Assembly (NCBI RefSeq): GCF_035046485.1
Contig: NC_085137.1
Coordinates: 128,833,703 to 128,897,702, forward strand
Origin: Aedes albopictus
Taxonomy: Eukaryota; Arthropoda; Insecta; Diptera; Culicidae
Reading direction: 5' to 3'
DNA length: 64,000 bases
A program made the translations under genes and the position numbers. The first letter of the stretch is position 1. The number at the start of each line of letters is the position of its first letter. The notes below the pieces were generated by a model that had not been told where the DNA came from, ran no database searches, and saw only the letters and a program-made list of their open reading frames with translations. Positions 10,010-21,384 of this stretch are shown here, piece by piece.

Positions 10010-11090
10010 CTATAAAATAAAATAAAAATTCTGGAAGATTGCCATAAGGAACTCCAGAACACCTCAAGGAATTTCAAAAAAAAAATCCGGGAAATTCTAG
10101 TGGAACTATGAACTCCAGGAAATCAGGAGAAATTCTGAAAATGAAGGGAAAGCAGCAGAAGCCTTTGGAGGAATCCGAAACGAAGTTACGGATGAAATTC
10201 ATGAAGAACTCCTGTAGGAATCCAAAAAAACCTGCCTAAAACTTAGAAAACAACTCTACATGAATCTTAGAAGGAACTCGTCTGTAAATTTTTGGACGTA
10301 TCTCCGGAAAATTTCCTGGAAAATGCAAACAGGAAATCTTTGAAGAATCTTAGAGGAAATTTCTGATAGAGTCCCAGAAAATGTTTTAAATGAATCCCAG
10401 GAAGAACATCTGAGGGAGTACCGACAAGTCCTGGAGGTATCTTATATAAAATTTCTAAAGGAGCCTCAGAAATGAAAAAATGAAAGAATTCCCGGGAGAA
10501 CTTCTGGATGAACTCTTGAGAATTTATCAAAATTATCTCTTTGGTAACACCCAAAACGTATTCATTAAAGAATCCCAATTCCTGATGAAACTCCTGAAGG
10601 TTCCCTAGTTCCCCTGTGGGAAATCAAGGAAAAACATAAAAAGAGATATCTGGTTTAAAAAAAAAATCTTGTAGGAATCCTAGAAGCTTTTTTTAATTTT
10701 TATTACTGTGTTATTTAACTACTGATAATTCTACACTTCTTAGGAAAAGTAGTTTAGGAGTTCCAAGAGGTTACATTGAAAATTTTCATTTTCTGAAAAG
10801 CATCTACGAAAGAAATCCGTAAAGGCGTTCCTGGAGGAGTGTCAGAACAAGCTACTGGAGATACCCACGGGAAGGAACTTGTGGTGGAATTCCGGGAGAA
10901 CTTCTGCGAAAACCTAATAAATCTTAAGGAAGGCTGAACAATGTTCTAAAGATATTCTAGACGGATTCCTTGCGAGCTTTCAAAGAAAACGAAAATTCTA
11001 TAAGATTGTTCAGAGAAACATACTTGGAGGAACCCCATAAAGAATCCCTCAAGAAATCCCAAAAGAGCGTCTGGAGGATTTTATAGCGTT
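10010..11090. repeat. Degenerate GGAATTCC-type tandem array
   Basis: Continuation of the 24-base-period family after the tRNA-like insertion, with words such as GGAATCC, CTGGAGGA and AAATTCC. It is broken near 10680-10760 by unrelated AT-rich sequence. The 103-codon minus ORF at 10267-10578 is a repeat artefact. Confidence 0.6.
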
Positions 11091-11162
11091 TGTTTAAAAA
11101 AGTTGTATAAGATTACCTAGATATTTTTTAGGAGAAGCTCATACAACTTGAGCTTCAGCTTA

Positions 11163-11328
11163 GGCGCTGTCCATAAACTACGTAGATTTTCTTTCGGCCA
11201 CCTGAAACCCCCCTCCCCCCTCGTAGACTTTTTTTCATACAAATTTTTCGAAATTTGTGTGAAGCGTAGACTTTAGCCAGAACCCCCCCGTCCCCCCCTA
11301 AGAGTCTACGTAGTTTATGGACAGGCCC
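11163..11328. mobile_element. Harbinger-like MITE, copy 2
   Basis: Starts GGCGCTGTCCATAAACTACG and ends GTAGTTTATGGACAGGCCC. It is flanked on both sides by TTA (11160-11162 and 11329-11331), a 3-bp duplication of the TWA type typical of PIF/Harbinger elements. The interior is C-rich and 166 bp long, with no coding capacity. It is cleaner than the copy at 4897. Confidence 0.85.
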
Positions 11329-11524
11329 TTATGACCGCCCGTATATGCTACTACAGTATCACCAATCCAGCTACACTCACACAAGGAACCGTTTAGGTAT
11401 CTTCCGGGTGTTCAAGTATCCTGGTCAATGTGGGAAAGGGGAAGGAAGTGATTATTGCAATCGACATCAGACCGAAAATACCTCTGCGTCTGCGGATGTC
11501 GGAGTGTTGGGGGGATTTGGTTGA

Positions 11525-11875
11525 CAGAGGGTTCACACATGGGTGTATGGATGCCAGACGTAAGGTGATAGATTAGTGTGATTATTACTATGAAGCTCAT
11601 GCGGCACAGTTCGCTTGATTGCATAACTCATAGGCGTTACCTGATAGAGTGACACTGTTCTGTGAAAGTTGGAAGGAAGGGAAACGGCTTTTTCAACTCG
11701 TTTCATGTTCTGGCGATGGCCAAGAACGAACATGTACATGAGTTGTATATATGGATAGGAGGGGGAAAGTACATAGAAAGAAACCAAGTAAGAGGATAGT
11801 GACGGATCAAGGATTGAACCCGGGACCGTCTGCGTACGAATCAGAAGTGGTAGCTACTAGTCCACCAATCCCGTC
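11525..11875 (-). mobile_element. tRNA-derived SINE, family B
   Basis: On the minus strand it starts GACGGGATTGG and has a box B-like GGGTTCAATCC, an anticodon-arm block CTTCTGATTCGTACGCAGA and then a ~270-bp unrelated body ending TGTGTGAACCCTCTG. The full length aligns to the plus-strand copy at 29455-29807, which defines both ends. This is a SINE and not a tRNA gene; the long shared body shows that. Confidence 0.8.
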
Positions 11876-11939
11876 TGCTTTAGGATTGGATTTTGGGGGA
11901 TGCTACTCGAGTAGTATAAGCAGAACTTGTGGGTGAATT

Positions 11940-12175
11940 CCAGAAGGAACCTAAAAAGAATTCTTCGAAGCAACTCCTTGAAGAATCACAAATCACAAGA
12001 ATCTTACAATACTACCTAGAGTTATCCAAGGAATATCCCTGGCAGAATCTCACAAGGTACTCATTGATATCCATAAAGTAGGTACTCTAGAAGAACTCCA
12101 AGGATAATCATAGGAGAATCTTACAACGTAACGTAATAAGACATCCATGAGGAATCCCGACAGAATACTTAAAAT
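11940..12175. repeat. Short degenerate GGAATTCC-type array
   Basis: A few eroded units (CCAGAAGGAACC, AAGAATTCTTCG, CTCCTTGAAGAATC, CCAAGGAATATC) between two SINEs. Nothing else is recognisable. Confidence 0.45.
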
Positions 12176-12382
12176 TCTTCTTCTTGGTGTAACGTCCATA
12201 CTAAGCAAAGTCTGTACTTCCCAAACTGTGCTATGAGTACTTCCACAGGTTTAAACTGAGAGCTTCCTCTGCCAATGATCATTTTGCATGACTAGATCGT
12301 GTAGCTGACACGAAAATAATCTATACTCAAGAAAGGTAACGACCGACCGAGCATTAAACGCGTCACCCCCAGCATATTGAGC
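12176..12382 (-). mobile_element. Feilai-like SINE, diverged and truncated
   Basis: Matches the SINE at 8114-8391 (CTTCTTGGTGTAACGTCC, GAGAGCTTCCTCTGCCAATG, AGCATTAAACGCGTCACC) with many substitutions. Its tRNA-like head is cut at about 12382, where another SINE begins in the opposite orientation, so the head was lost or displaced by that insertion. Confidence 0.75.
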
Positions 12383-12740
12383 CGGGGCCCGTGGCGTAGT
12401 GGCTGCACGTTCAATTCATAAGTGGATGGTCATATGTTCGATCCCAGCCCCAACACTTGCAATTTTACGTCAGTTGCTCTTCCCCCGGGAGCGGCTGACA
12501 CCTTACCCTCGTCTGAGCATACGCTCTAACGGGCCCCGAAACTTGGATATCGGCAAAACGGCAACTCATAATGGACCCCCAATCGGACTGGAAAAGGAAC
12601 AAGACCCACACATCAACATCCTCGTGCTCATCATTCTACCACGGACAGGGTAGAAAAGTGACAGCAGCGCAAAGGCAACCAGTTTGATATAGTAGAAGTA
12701 TATTAGAGAATAGAATACATTTAGGCGCTGTACAAAGTGT
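12383..12740 (+). mobile_element. tRNA-derived SINE, family C (Val-like head)
   Basis: Head GCCGGGGCCCGTGGCGTAGTGG has a box A (TGGCGTAGTGG) and is followed by box B GTTCGATCCC and CAGCCCC; the body carries TTGCTCTTCCCCC and AAACTTGGATATCGGC and ends ATTTAGGCGCTGTACAA. The family also occurs at 30652-30857, where the acceptor halves GCCGGGG/CCCCGGC pair perfectly and the anticodon loop would read CAC, suggesting a tRNA-Val origin. This copy has a ~150-bp longer middle than the other. Confidence 0.8.
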
Positions 12741-14554
12741 AAGTGCAGTCGCCAATTGGAATCGTTCACGCAGTGCCCTAGTGGACAAAAAGAGCTGTAT
12801 ATTAGGTTAAGTGATTGAAGAATAAAACAAACCCAGCATAGTCTTTACAGCTGTGGCTAAATCCGGCATGTCTTCAATTCAATTTACTAGCATCTGGGAA
12901 CGACGTTATAACTGTAATGCTCCGTTTCTTCGCTAGGACGTCTGAAGAGCTCTACAACAGAGACAATGTACGTTTTTTTTTTGGAATATCTGGATTAATA
13001 CAAGCTTAAACGATAATGCTTTTATCCAAAACAAGTTTTCAGCAAATCAGCATTTATGCAACAGTTGATAACATTCATTTATTCAACATGCCATCATATT
13101 GTTGCCCATCGTAGTAATACAGCAGAAGCGCTCCCCTGTCGGATTTTACGACTTATGACTTCTTATCTACTTGAGTGCAGAGCTGAAACGATGTTTGCAA
13201 TCGAAAAATTTCCTTCCGGCCTCATGTATTCCAATTATCTGAAAAAAACCTTCATCGCTTCAAAGTGATACAAATTGGTACGGTTTTACGATTGCACTCG
13301 CATTAATTAGCATTTAACAGCTTCACTTCAGCAGATGGATAAAGGTCATCATTCGGCAACACATTTGGCAGCTGATGATTTGAGTACTGAGGCTCACCCC
13401 AGCTGATAAATCAACATCAGGTGTTTCCAGTTCTCGCCAGTTTTAGTTTTCTCACTCAATTCCGGCAGATGTGATTGCCAAGAAAAGCTCAATAATTAGA
13501 CAAACGAATTCTCACGGCTAATCAGCACCAGAATCTGGTACATGAATCTCCAGTCTGGTCTGGCCCTACGGGCCCCACATGCACTTCTCAAAGCTCGGAA
13601 TCTACAACCGTGCCAATTAGCTGCGGAATGGAACTGCTCGGTTTTACATTTTCCAATTTTTATCATCAGCTAACTACACGTGTTCCTGTTAATAGAGGAG
13701 CAACTTTTTCGCCCAGCTCAGCTGTGCATCCCCGGAGTCGGAGCTTGGATGCGTTGTGGCAATTGAATGAGTGTTGGAACACATGGGCTTGTTAACCGTT
13801 TATGGGCTCCCCTTCTGGGAAGAACACTGATTTCTTCGCTCATTAATATTGATGTTCGAGCGTTATTAATCCATTTGTTTGCTTACGTACCTAACTTAAG
13901 TCTCTCCGGACCGCGAAGCAGCGAGATCGCACTGCAGGTTTACGACTACTTTCAACGTGAGTCGATTAGAGACGAAGCCAGAGCAATCACATCCGGATTA
14001 GCGAGGAAACGTCATCCCGCAGGTAATAAGCTACCCACCACTTCTAGCAGCAACGCCAGTGGGATTGACACAGCTGAAGCTAATTAATTTGAAATCTTAA
14101 TTCCGAATCAATTATTGACACTATTACGGGCCCAGTTGCAGGCTGGCAACTTGGGGGAGAGGGAGTTCGCCAGGCGAAGAGACAACCAAAGAGCAGGTGA
14201 AGCGATCAATGAGTATCGTATCGAGCGAGGCTGATCAAGCGTTACGGAGCCACGGGGAGCGGTAATTCAAGGGAGCGATTGTAATCTTTTCGACGATCGT
14301 CGCTCGCGACGTTGGTGTTTTCCGTTGCAAATGGCGCATAAAAATGGCAGGGAATTTGCGCCATTATTGACCGTAATCCATAAAATTATCTTGGTTTGCG
14401 ATTTTCTGCCTACATATTTACAAGAATTTAATGAGCCAGAATCAGAACTAAAAACACAAAAAAAAATTTGCCGATTTATTTACCTAGGAAATAATTATTT
14501 CCAAGCTTTTCTCACATTTGGTCTCAATTAGTCTAGTCTAAATAAGAAGTAAGA
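12741..14554. other. Unique-looking stretch without a recognised gene
   Basis: No repeat family recognised. It has several TTAATT/ATTAAT words (e.g. near 13850-13870 and 14083-14110), palindromic GGCCCTACGGGCC at about 13562-13574, and short ORFs (13767-14087 is 106 codons) with no known domain. It could be host non-coding DNA; there is no direct evidence of a gene. Confidence 0.35.
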
Positions 14555-14556
14555 TA

Positions 14557-14760
14557 CACCGGGGTAAGTTGAAACGGATAGGGCAAGATGAAATGCGTTT
14601 TGAACAAGATTTCACTACAATTTGTAAAGTCCTCCTTTGCCAAAAGATTGTATGATTCAAAAACTATGTTTTATGACATTTAAATTGTTTATCATGATTT
14701 GATAACATCATGTTAATCTGCTGTTTCATCTTACCCCACCCGTTTCAACTTGCCACGGTG
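14557..14760. mobile_element. TA-duplicating MITE (GGGGTAAGTTGAAAC family)
   Basis: Ends CACCGGGGTAAGTTGAAACG and its complement (CGTTTCAACTTGCCACGGTG), two mismatches, flanked by TA on both sides (14555-14556, 14761-14762). The interior is AT-rich and 204 bp in total. TA duplication suggests a Tc1/mariner-type donor. Confidence 0.85.
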
Positions 14761-14874
14761 TACCTTAAGTCATTTTATGAATAATTTAAGTCAGGGCTTT
14801 AATAAGGAAACTTAGTTCGTGTGAACAGGTCTTGCTCCTGAGCAAGGGAGTTTCCAGGAAATTACCAGAGAGCT

Positions 14875-14945
14875 AGTTAGTTAGTTAGTTTTTATTTTTA
14901 ACCAAAATTTAGAAAGAGGGAAAAGCCCCTTTGAGTGATTTCTTT
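14875..14945. repeat. TTAG microsatellite with attached conserved tail
   Basis: (GTTA)n at about 14877-14894 followed by TTTTTATTTTTAACC and AGCCCCTTTGAGTGATTT. The pattern of a tetranucleotide run next to a fixed block also occurs at 5822 and suggests the 3' end of a retroposon; the family is not identified. Confidence 0.4.
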
Positions 14946-15425
14946 TTTCCAGAGAGCTAAAATAAGGGAGTTCCAAGAGGCTTCAATGGCGTTTCAGGGG
15001 GTTGTTTCTGATGATTTCAGGAGCCTCTGAAAAGCGTTCCGACAGGTTTCGTTGACGTTTCAATGGGATTACGGGGTAATGACGATAACTATGACGTCGG
15101 TGGTCCGAAGGCGTTCATAAGGAAGAGCCTAGGGAAGTTGCAGGTATATTTCTAAGGGGTTCCAAATGGTTTCAGGAGGATGGGGGTCTCAAGGGGTTTT
15201 AGGAAGGTACCAGTAGATCTCAGGTGGGGTTTGAGGCAGTCCAAGTGGGTTTCATATGGATACCTTTAGGTTTCAGGGACGTTTGTGAGGGACTGGTGGG
15301 AGTTCCATGAGGCCTTAGAGGCACTTCAAAGGACCCCAGGGGACTCAGGGTGTTCCAGGGACATTTAAGAAGGTTTCAGAGGCGTTTCAGTGGAGTTTCG
15401 TGAAGTTTCAATGGTGTTTCAGGGG

Positions 15426-15608
15426 CAGGGATGCCAGATGATTTTTTGAATAATCTGTATCACTTTTTTCGAAAATCTGTATCCCATACAAAATTTAGGT
15501 GAAAAATCTGTATTTATACTAAAATGTAATAGCTCCTCTAGCTCACAAATCTGTATTTCATATAAAAACCTGTATAACACAAATAAATCTGTATGTATGG
15601 CATCCCTG
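15426..15608. mobile_element. hAT-like MITE (CAGGGATGCCA ends)
   Basis: Terminal inverted repeat CAGGGATGCCA at 15426-15436 and TGGCATCCCTG at 15598-15608. The flanking octamers TTCAGGGG and ATCAGGGC share six bases, an eroded 8-bp duplication. The interior repeats AATCTGTAT about six times, the kind of subterminal word repetition seen in hAT elements. Confidence 0.75.
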
Positions 15609-15751
15609 ATCAGGGCGTTCCAGAGGGTAAGGGGAAGGTCTCAGGGGCGTTTAAAGAAGTATCAAGATGCTTTCAGGGGGTTTCATGGGGGTCTCCCGTG
15701 GGTTTGAGAAGGTACCAGGAAGTCTCACGGTCGTCTAAAAGAGTTTCAGAG

Positions 15752-16289
15752 CAGGGGCGTACAATTTCGTTTCAATGATACACTTTCATGCAACATTTGA
15801 AAGAGTCACTTCAAGTGTTTCATACATTTTTCTAATGACTCGGTCGTTAAAAAAAACTTTTCCACTCATCGTAGCACTCGGTAGTCTCCCACCCGGTCGC
15901 ATTGCTTGTGCTTCACCCGTCAGAGCATTAGTGTCTCACTGGTGCGCGCTAGTCTCTCAATGGTTACGGGCGTCGGTTAATTGGATTTAAGTGGTCGAAT
16001 TTGTTATCCTCTTTCATAAAACATAATTATCATTCTATTGGCGTGCACCACTATTTAAAAATGTGGTTTAAATAGTGTTTTTAGCATGTTGAAGTATTTC
16101 AATGACTCATAAATGAAATGAAAATCCAAGTGTATCATCCCATGTTTCATACACACTTGTTTCTGTAGCAGCAACGAACGAGTGTGTTGCTGGGTGAGAG
16201 ATGAAGCATCACAGCAGTCCGTTCGCATGGGAAACGATTTGCTACAGTCGTCGTACGTCATGTTTTCCTTTCGAAATTGCACGACCCTG
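15752..16289. mobile_element. hAT-like nonautonomous element (538 bp)
   Basis: Starts CAGGGGCGTACAATTTCG and ends in the near-complement CGAAATTGCACGACCCTG, with a perfect 8-bp duplication TTTCAGAG at 15744-15751 and 16290-16297. Inside are TTTCATACA-type words on both strands. Short ORFs (15775-15990, minus 16055-16282) show no transposase motif. Confidence 0.85.
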
Positions 16290-16744
16290 TTTCAGAGTAT
16301 TCCCGGGGCTCTCAGGAATACATCAACGGATCACAGCGAGTCTCAGGGACGCATCAATGTATCTCAGATGGTTCCAGGGAAGTTCCAGAGGATCTCCGTG
16401 GCATTTCATGGGGTCTCAGGGGCGTTTGATAAAGTTTTAGGGTGGTACCAGTAGCGTTTTTCATTGGTGATTTCACTTAACCTCATGAACGTATTTAGGG
16501 AATCCCATGGGGTTTCAAGAAGTACCAGATGGTCTCAGCGACGTTTGAGGGGGGTCTCTGGGTCGTCTCATGGGATTTCAAAAGCACTCCAGGAGACTCC
16601 AGGGGGTCTTAATGATGCTTCAGGTGGCCCCAGGGGCATTTCAGGTTGTCTGATGGCGTTTGTAGGGGACCTTAGGGGATACCAAGAGATCTTAGAGAAG
16701 GGACCTCAAGGGGTTTCAGGAAGATACCAAGAGGGCTCAGAAGA

Positions 16745-17945
16745 AAAACTTTGGGAATTTCTCCTCAAGGTTGTTGAGAATGTTCGCTGTGAGATCTTTG
16801 GGGAATTTTTCCAGGAGTTCGGCCGGGAATTTGTGCGGGAATTCATCCAGAAGTTCTTTTGAAGAATCCTTTAGGAGTTTCTTAAAAATCTTGAAGATTT
16901 TTTTCAGGAATTCCTGCAAGGGTTTTAAAGAAGTTCCATCGGAAATTCCTTCACGATTTTGTTCGACAATTTTTCTCGGAGTTCTTTTGAATATTCTCCT
17001 AAAAGTTTAATTGGAACTCCGCCAGCGCTTTATTAAAATTTTCAAAATATGCCTTTGGTTATTGGTTCTGAAGTTTTATCAGGGACTACTCTACAAGTAT
17101 CTAAAGGAATTCTGCCAAAAGTTACTCCAGCTAATCCTTCTTGAGAACTTCTCTGTGAGTTTGGCGAAGTTCTTCAGGACATCACTGGTATACATATTTC
17201 CCAGGATTTGCTTCAGGATCTCTTCTAGGAGTTCATTCGGAAAATTTTATCAGTTTCTTCAATATTTTCTCCAGAAATCAAATACAAGTAAGGAAATTCC
17301 TCCTGGAATTTTTAGGTGTTTTTTTTTGATATTTTCCCTAGATATCTTTAAAGTTTTCAGATATTCACCCAGCAGAGAATACTTCAAGAAGAGTATGTAT
17401 TCTGAGTTTTTTTCAGAATTTTTTTCTCGGAAATGTCTTCTGGAATCCTTCCAGAAGTCAAATGTCAAGCTGATATTCCTGGAAATATACTTAGAGAAAT
17501 TCCCAAAATAACTTCTGGAAGAGCTCTGGGCTCTGGCAGGAGCTTCCAGAGATTTTTAAAACTTAGGTTCATGGAAGGAAAAAATGTTGGACGAAGTCGC
17601 AACCCTGACGAAATTCTTGAAATAAATCCTTGAAAAAATCTCAAGTAACAACTTTTGAAAATTTTCCGATGTTAGAATTTCCAAAAGAAATTCCTGGAGC
17701 AATTCCAATGATTTGCAGATATTCCCAAATGAACTCCTTTAAAAATTTTCGCATGAACTTTTGAAAGAATTTCCGAACGTACCTACTTGTAAAGGAATTC
17801 ATGAAAGAACAATTAGAGGAATTCCTGAAATGTTTTTCGAACAAGTAAATACTTGAGGAATTCCCGAAGATGCTTCTGAAGAAATTCCCAACGGAACTCC
17901 TGGAGAATTATCGAATGAACTCTTGGAAAAAATCACAAATAAACT
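16745..17945. repeat. GGAATTCC-type tandem array
   Basis: Diverged units with GGAATTC, TCCTGGAG, CTTCAGGA and AAGAATTCC at about 24-base spacing. The ORFs at 17011-17511 and minus 17641-17844 are low-complexity products of the repeat (FSRSSFGKFYQFLQ, KFMRKFLKEFI patterns). Confidence 0.65.
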
Positions 17946-19547
17946 TTGGATATCATTAACATGCTTCAAACATCGTGGCTTCCGTCAATATATTTATAAA
18001 ATCTTTCCCTTTTTGGAACCAATGAAACCAAAAAATTTCTGAGGCTCATGAAGTGGCATTTTGTACCAGTGTAACTGAATGTAATTAGAATTTCTTGATT
18101 CAAAGGTGAAAAGGAAAATTTAAATCTTAACTTTTAATCATGAGCATTCTCGTACGTATACTTGGTTTAAGTTTTTCTCATGGGATAAGTCAATCCTAAT
18201 TACTAAATAAGGTTCAACACCTAACCGACATGAGCGTTTAGTTCGTAGAAAACACACATCATTAAAAATTGAATAAATTATCTACAACATCGCGTTCGAA
18301 ATACCTTTCGCAAATGCCATCCAACAGACATCACAACAAAGTAGCAATGTGACTTTCCCAGTACCTAACTAACTTATGTATTCACTTCACAGCAATCACA
18401 ACTCACTTAAGTGTGGGTTCCTTCACATACTTACAAGGAAAAAAAAATGAGCACCACCATTCCTCAGCTCTTCAGCCAGTCACACAATTAGTAGATATTA
18501 ATTAGTTGAATATCTTCCTAATTACCATTCATTCGTTGCAATGTTTATTATGTGCAGCCGAGACACTACCACCCGCATGACCGGCCAACCAGCTGAGTTC
18601 AGACCTTCAGCCGAACAAATCAGTCAAGTCAAGTCGAGACTCTCCCGCGCCTAAGCTGCCATGCGTCAATTGCCTTGGAAACCTTGTAGGCACCTAGGCG
18701 TTGCGTTGTTGTAGGCAAAGCATGTAAAGAATGAATTATTTTACATCGGTAATGTGATTAGCCTGAATGGGCACGGTCTTGCCCTCCCCCTATCGAAACG
18801 ACTGCAACGACGACGACGATGATGAAGACCCCCAACGCCAACCTATTATTGCTTCGGCTCATTATCTATCGGCGATGGCGCAGCCACGACGACGACGCTT
18901 ATCTAGGTGATTCCGAAACTTATTCAGAGAGACTCTAGCACCCAACCCAACTCGAACTGGACTGAACTTCGGACCGAGTTCAGTCGCAGCACTGTCTGAA
19001 TTCCTAATTAAGCCATCATTAATTACATCTCGTCAAAGGAAATAAATTGCAATTAAGTCATCTATCACTCACTCAAAAGTGTATTCGGTAATCGGTGTTA
19101 GTCACCTCTGGACGGACTAGTACTAGACTGACATCGACATGTAAATCAGGTGCGGCTGGCTGGGGGTAGTGCGGAATTAGTTTACATAAAATTACGCTTT
19201 TGAATCAAAACTTGGCACATTCAAGTGCCACCTAACCAAGTCATTGCAGTCAGTCGAGCGATGGGAGTTAGTGGCAGTCGCAGTCGACTGACTGACTGAC
19301 TAGTCAGTCGATGCGAAAGTTCTCCTGCGAAGAATCAGAGAATGAAATCTACATCGAAGTTATGATTGCGTAGGAACTTTTCAGAGGCGAACATGCGGGA
19401 TGATGGATTTGCAACAGTAGTGTTGAAGTGAGCAAATATTTACTGCAGTTCAATGAAATTTATTGCAGAGGCTAGGTGAATTCATAGCACTCGCTAAGGC
19501 TTCTTCAGAAGTAATTAATCACCTGGTAGGGAACATCGAAGGGAGTA
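17946..19547. other. Unique-looking stretch without a recognised gene
   Basis: Not repetitive by eye. It has several TAATTA/ATTAATTA clusters (18495-18530, 19005-19060), CGACGACGACGATGATG runs near 18805-18830 and 18890, and CGACTGACTGACTGACTAG at about 19283-19300. These AT-rich homeodomain-type words and trinucleotide runs are common in insect regulatory DNA, but no exon is recognised. Confidence 0.35.
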
Positions 19548-19556
19548 GAATAAAAC

Positions 19557-20034
19557 GGTGTCCGACCATTTGGCCGAATGCCGTTTGGCCGAATGTCGTT
19601 TGGCCGAACGCCATTTGGCCGAATGCCATTTGGCCGAAAGGGTCTTTTGGCCGAATGCCGTTTGGCCGAATTATTATCAAAAGGTTTTGGAGGCGTGGGT
19701 AAACTCTGGATAACATTCTAGCTGCCAATATGATCATCAGAAATATTTCCTTCTTTTAATCATAGGCTATTCTATCAAGTTTTACCATCAAGGGATTAGT
19801 TGGCGTTGAAACTGGGACTATTTTTGTCAGAGATTTTTCCTTCTTTAAATCAAAGGCTGTTCTTTCGAGCTATACTGATATAGGCAACAGTGGCAAGATC
19901 ACATAAGTTCATCATCCTTTTTCGGCCAAATGGCATTCGGCCAAATGGCGTTCGGCCAAATGACCCTTTCGGCCAAATGGCGTTCGGCCAAACGGCATTC
20001 GGCCAAATGGCGTTCGGCCAAATGACCCGGAACC
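19557..20034. mobile_element. GGCCGAATG-family MITE, intact copy
   Basis: Flanked by a perfect 9-bp duplication GAATAAAAC (19548-19556 and 20035-20043). Each terminal inverted repeat is made of short tandem units, TTTGGCCGAATGCCG on the left and the complement TTCGGCCAAATGGCG on the right, about seven on each side, framing a ~240-bp unique core. A 9-bp duplication with long repeats fits a Mutator-like donor. The ORFs reading WPNAIWPNAVWPN are repeat products. Confidence 0.9.
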
Positions 20035-20351
20035 GAATAAAACATAAGATTTGCATTTGTGGCGAAATCGCAGGAGAACAGATTGAGAAATCATGTAGGG
20101 TACGTGATCTAAAACACTTAACTTTCTGAACATACCATTGATTGATCATTTCAAACTTTAAAAGCTGCTTAAACAACATCCTCAAAATCATTTTACTTAT
20201 TTTTTCTGCTTATTAGAGATCTGCTTGAGATCATATCTGCTTAGAGAGATATGCTCTCCGAAACTGTTCGGCAAATGAAACCGATGATGCACTCAACATA
20301 CTTCCAAGAACGGAATACAGTATGCCTCCAGTGCTTTGTCAATCATTCACC

Positions 20352-20438
20352 ACCATGGTTTGGGTGCCATCAAATTGCTCAATTTCGGGCAATGAAAAAG
20401 CGGACACTTTGACCAAGGTGTTCGCAAATGACAAACAC
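20352..20438 (+). pseudogene. I-clade LINE RNase H fragment
   Basis: One frame reads WVPSNCSISGNEKADTLTKV, closely resembling the C-terminal RNase H motif of I-clade LINEs (W.PSH..I.GNEKAD..AK). Only about 29 codons are recognisable; the surrounding frames contain stops, so this is a dead fragment. The preceding and following few hundred bases may belong to the same element. Confidence 0.6.
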
Positions 20439-20439
20439 A

Positions 20440-21380
20440 AACGGAGGGTCATAGACATTAGTAGATAAGGACGAGGTCGTTGGGGTTGTATCAACGCAAC
20501 CAGGAGCAACGGTTAAACAAGCTTTAACCGAACTGTTAGAAATCGTTAGGTACAACTGAACGACGGGGATCAGAATGATGGTGGCTACAGAGAGGAACGC
20601 TAGAATGTCATCCTAGTTCACGAGTGGGCAGATGTCAAATCAGACCTGCAAACCCAAGTTCTGCGGTCCCAGTTGTACATCCGGTTTTCTAGACGTCAGC
20701 GGGTGAGAGCTACCAGATCGCACTGTGTTAGCAGATCCCGAGTTCTATGAAACGTCGGATCGATATAAACATCGACACCGAGAATTGCCTTAATCTGCTG
20801 CAAGAGAGAAAATTCCAACCGAGCGAAGATGGACCACTGGATTTGGATGGATCGTCTCAGGCCGAATATCAGAATCATCTGTGTCCGTGCCAGTAGCTGT
20901 CACTTGCTGTGCTCTTCCAGTTGTCCGCGATAAGGACAGATAAGGACGTTTCGCGCAGAAAGGCGTTTCATGAGCTTACAGAGAAGATTCGCTGCAAACC
21001 CGCAGCTGAAGGAAGAGTAATTCCAATTCGAGATCATACATACGATGGATCTAGGTACGGAGAATTTGACAGAATCTGTGTGATATTTCTGCCGTATTAT
21101 GGCATGTGGATAGTTTCCGACGCTAGAACTGAGCGCCGCCGCGCCACACCGCCGTCGCCAACACATTTTGTCCCACGCCGACGCCGACCGAGGTTTCGGC
21201 GGCGCGCCATACGCCGCTGTTTGTCACGCTGCCGATTTTCATTTTTCGCGCCGTTTTGTTCATGACTAGGTTCATGATATTAAAATTAATAACAGTACAT
21301 TCTAATAATTTGAAATCTGGTCATTGGATCTTTGATCTATCTATTTTTTTCTTTCGATTATTTTAGACAAACTCTGCATA
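20440..21380. other. Possible decayed coding DNA and a GC-rich CGCCG block
   Basis: Plus frames around 20760-21120 read as protein-like stretches (RKFQPSEDGPLDLDGSSQAE; RKAFHELTEKIRCKPAAEG) broken by stops, suggesting old transposon or gene-derived sequence of unidentified family. 21125-21240 is an arginine-rich CGCCG-type GC block (ARTERRRATPPSP), probably simple-sequence-derived. Confidence 0.35.
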
Positions 21381-21384
21381 AGAC

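Larger units (their letters stand above)
14965..16745. repeat. Degenerate GTTTCAGGGG tandem array (interrupted)
   Basis: Many imperfect units with GGTTTCAGGGG, GGTACCAGGA, GTCTCAGGGGCGTTT spaced about 24-30 bases, on the plus strand as G-rich. Two hAT-type MITEs (15426-15608 and 15752-16289) sit inside it. The ORF at 16464-16862 reflects the repeat (GVSGSSHGISKAL pattern), not a gene. Confidence 0.65.
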
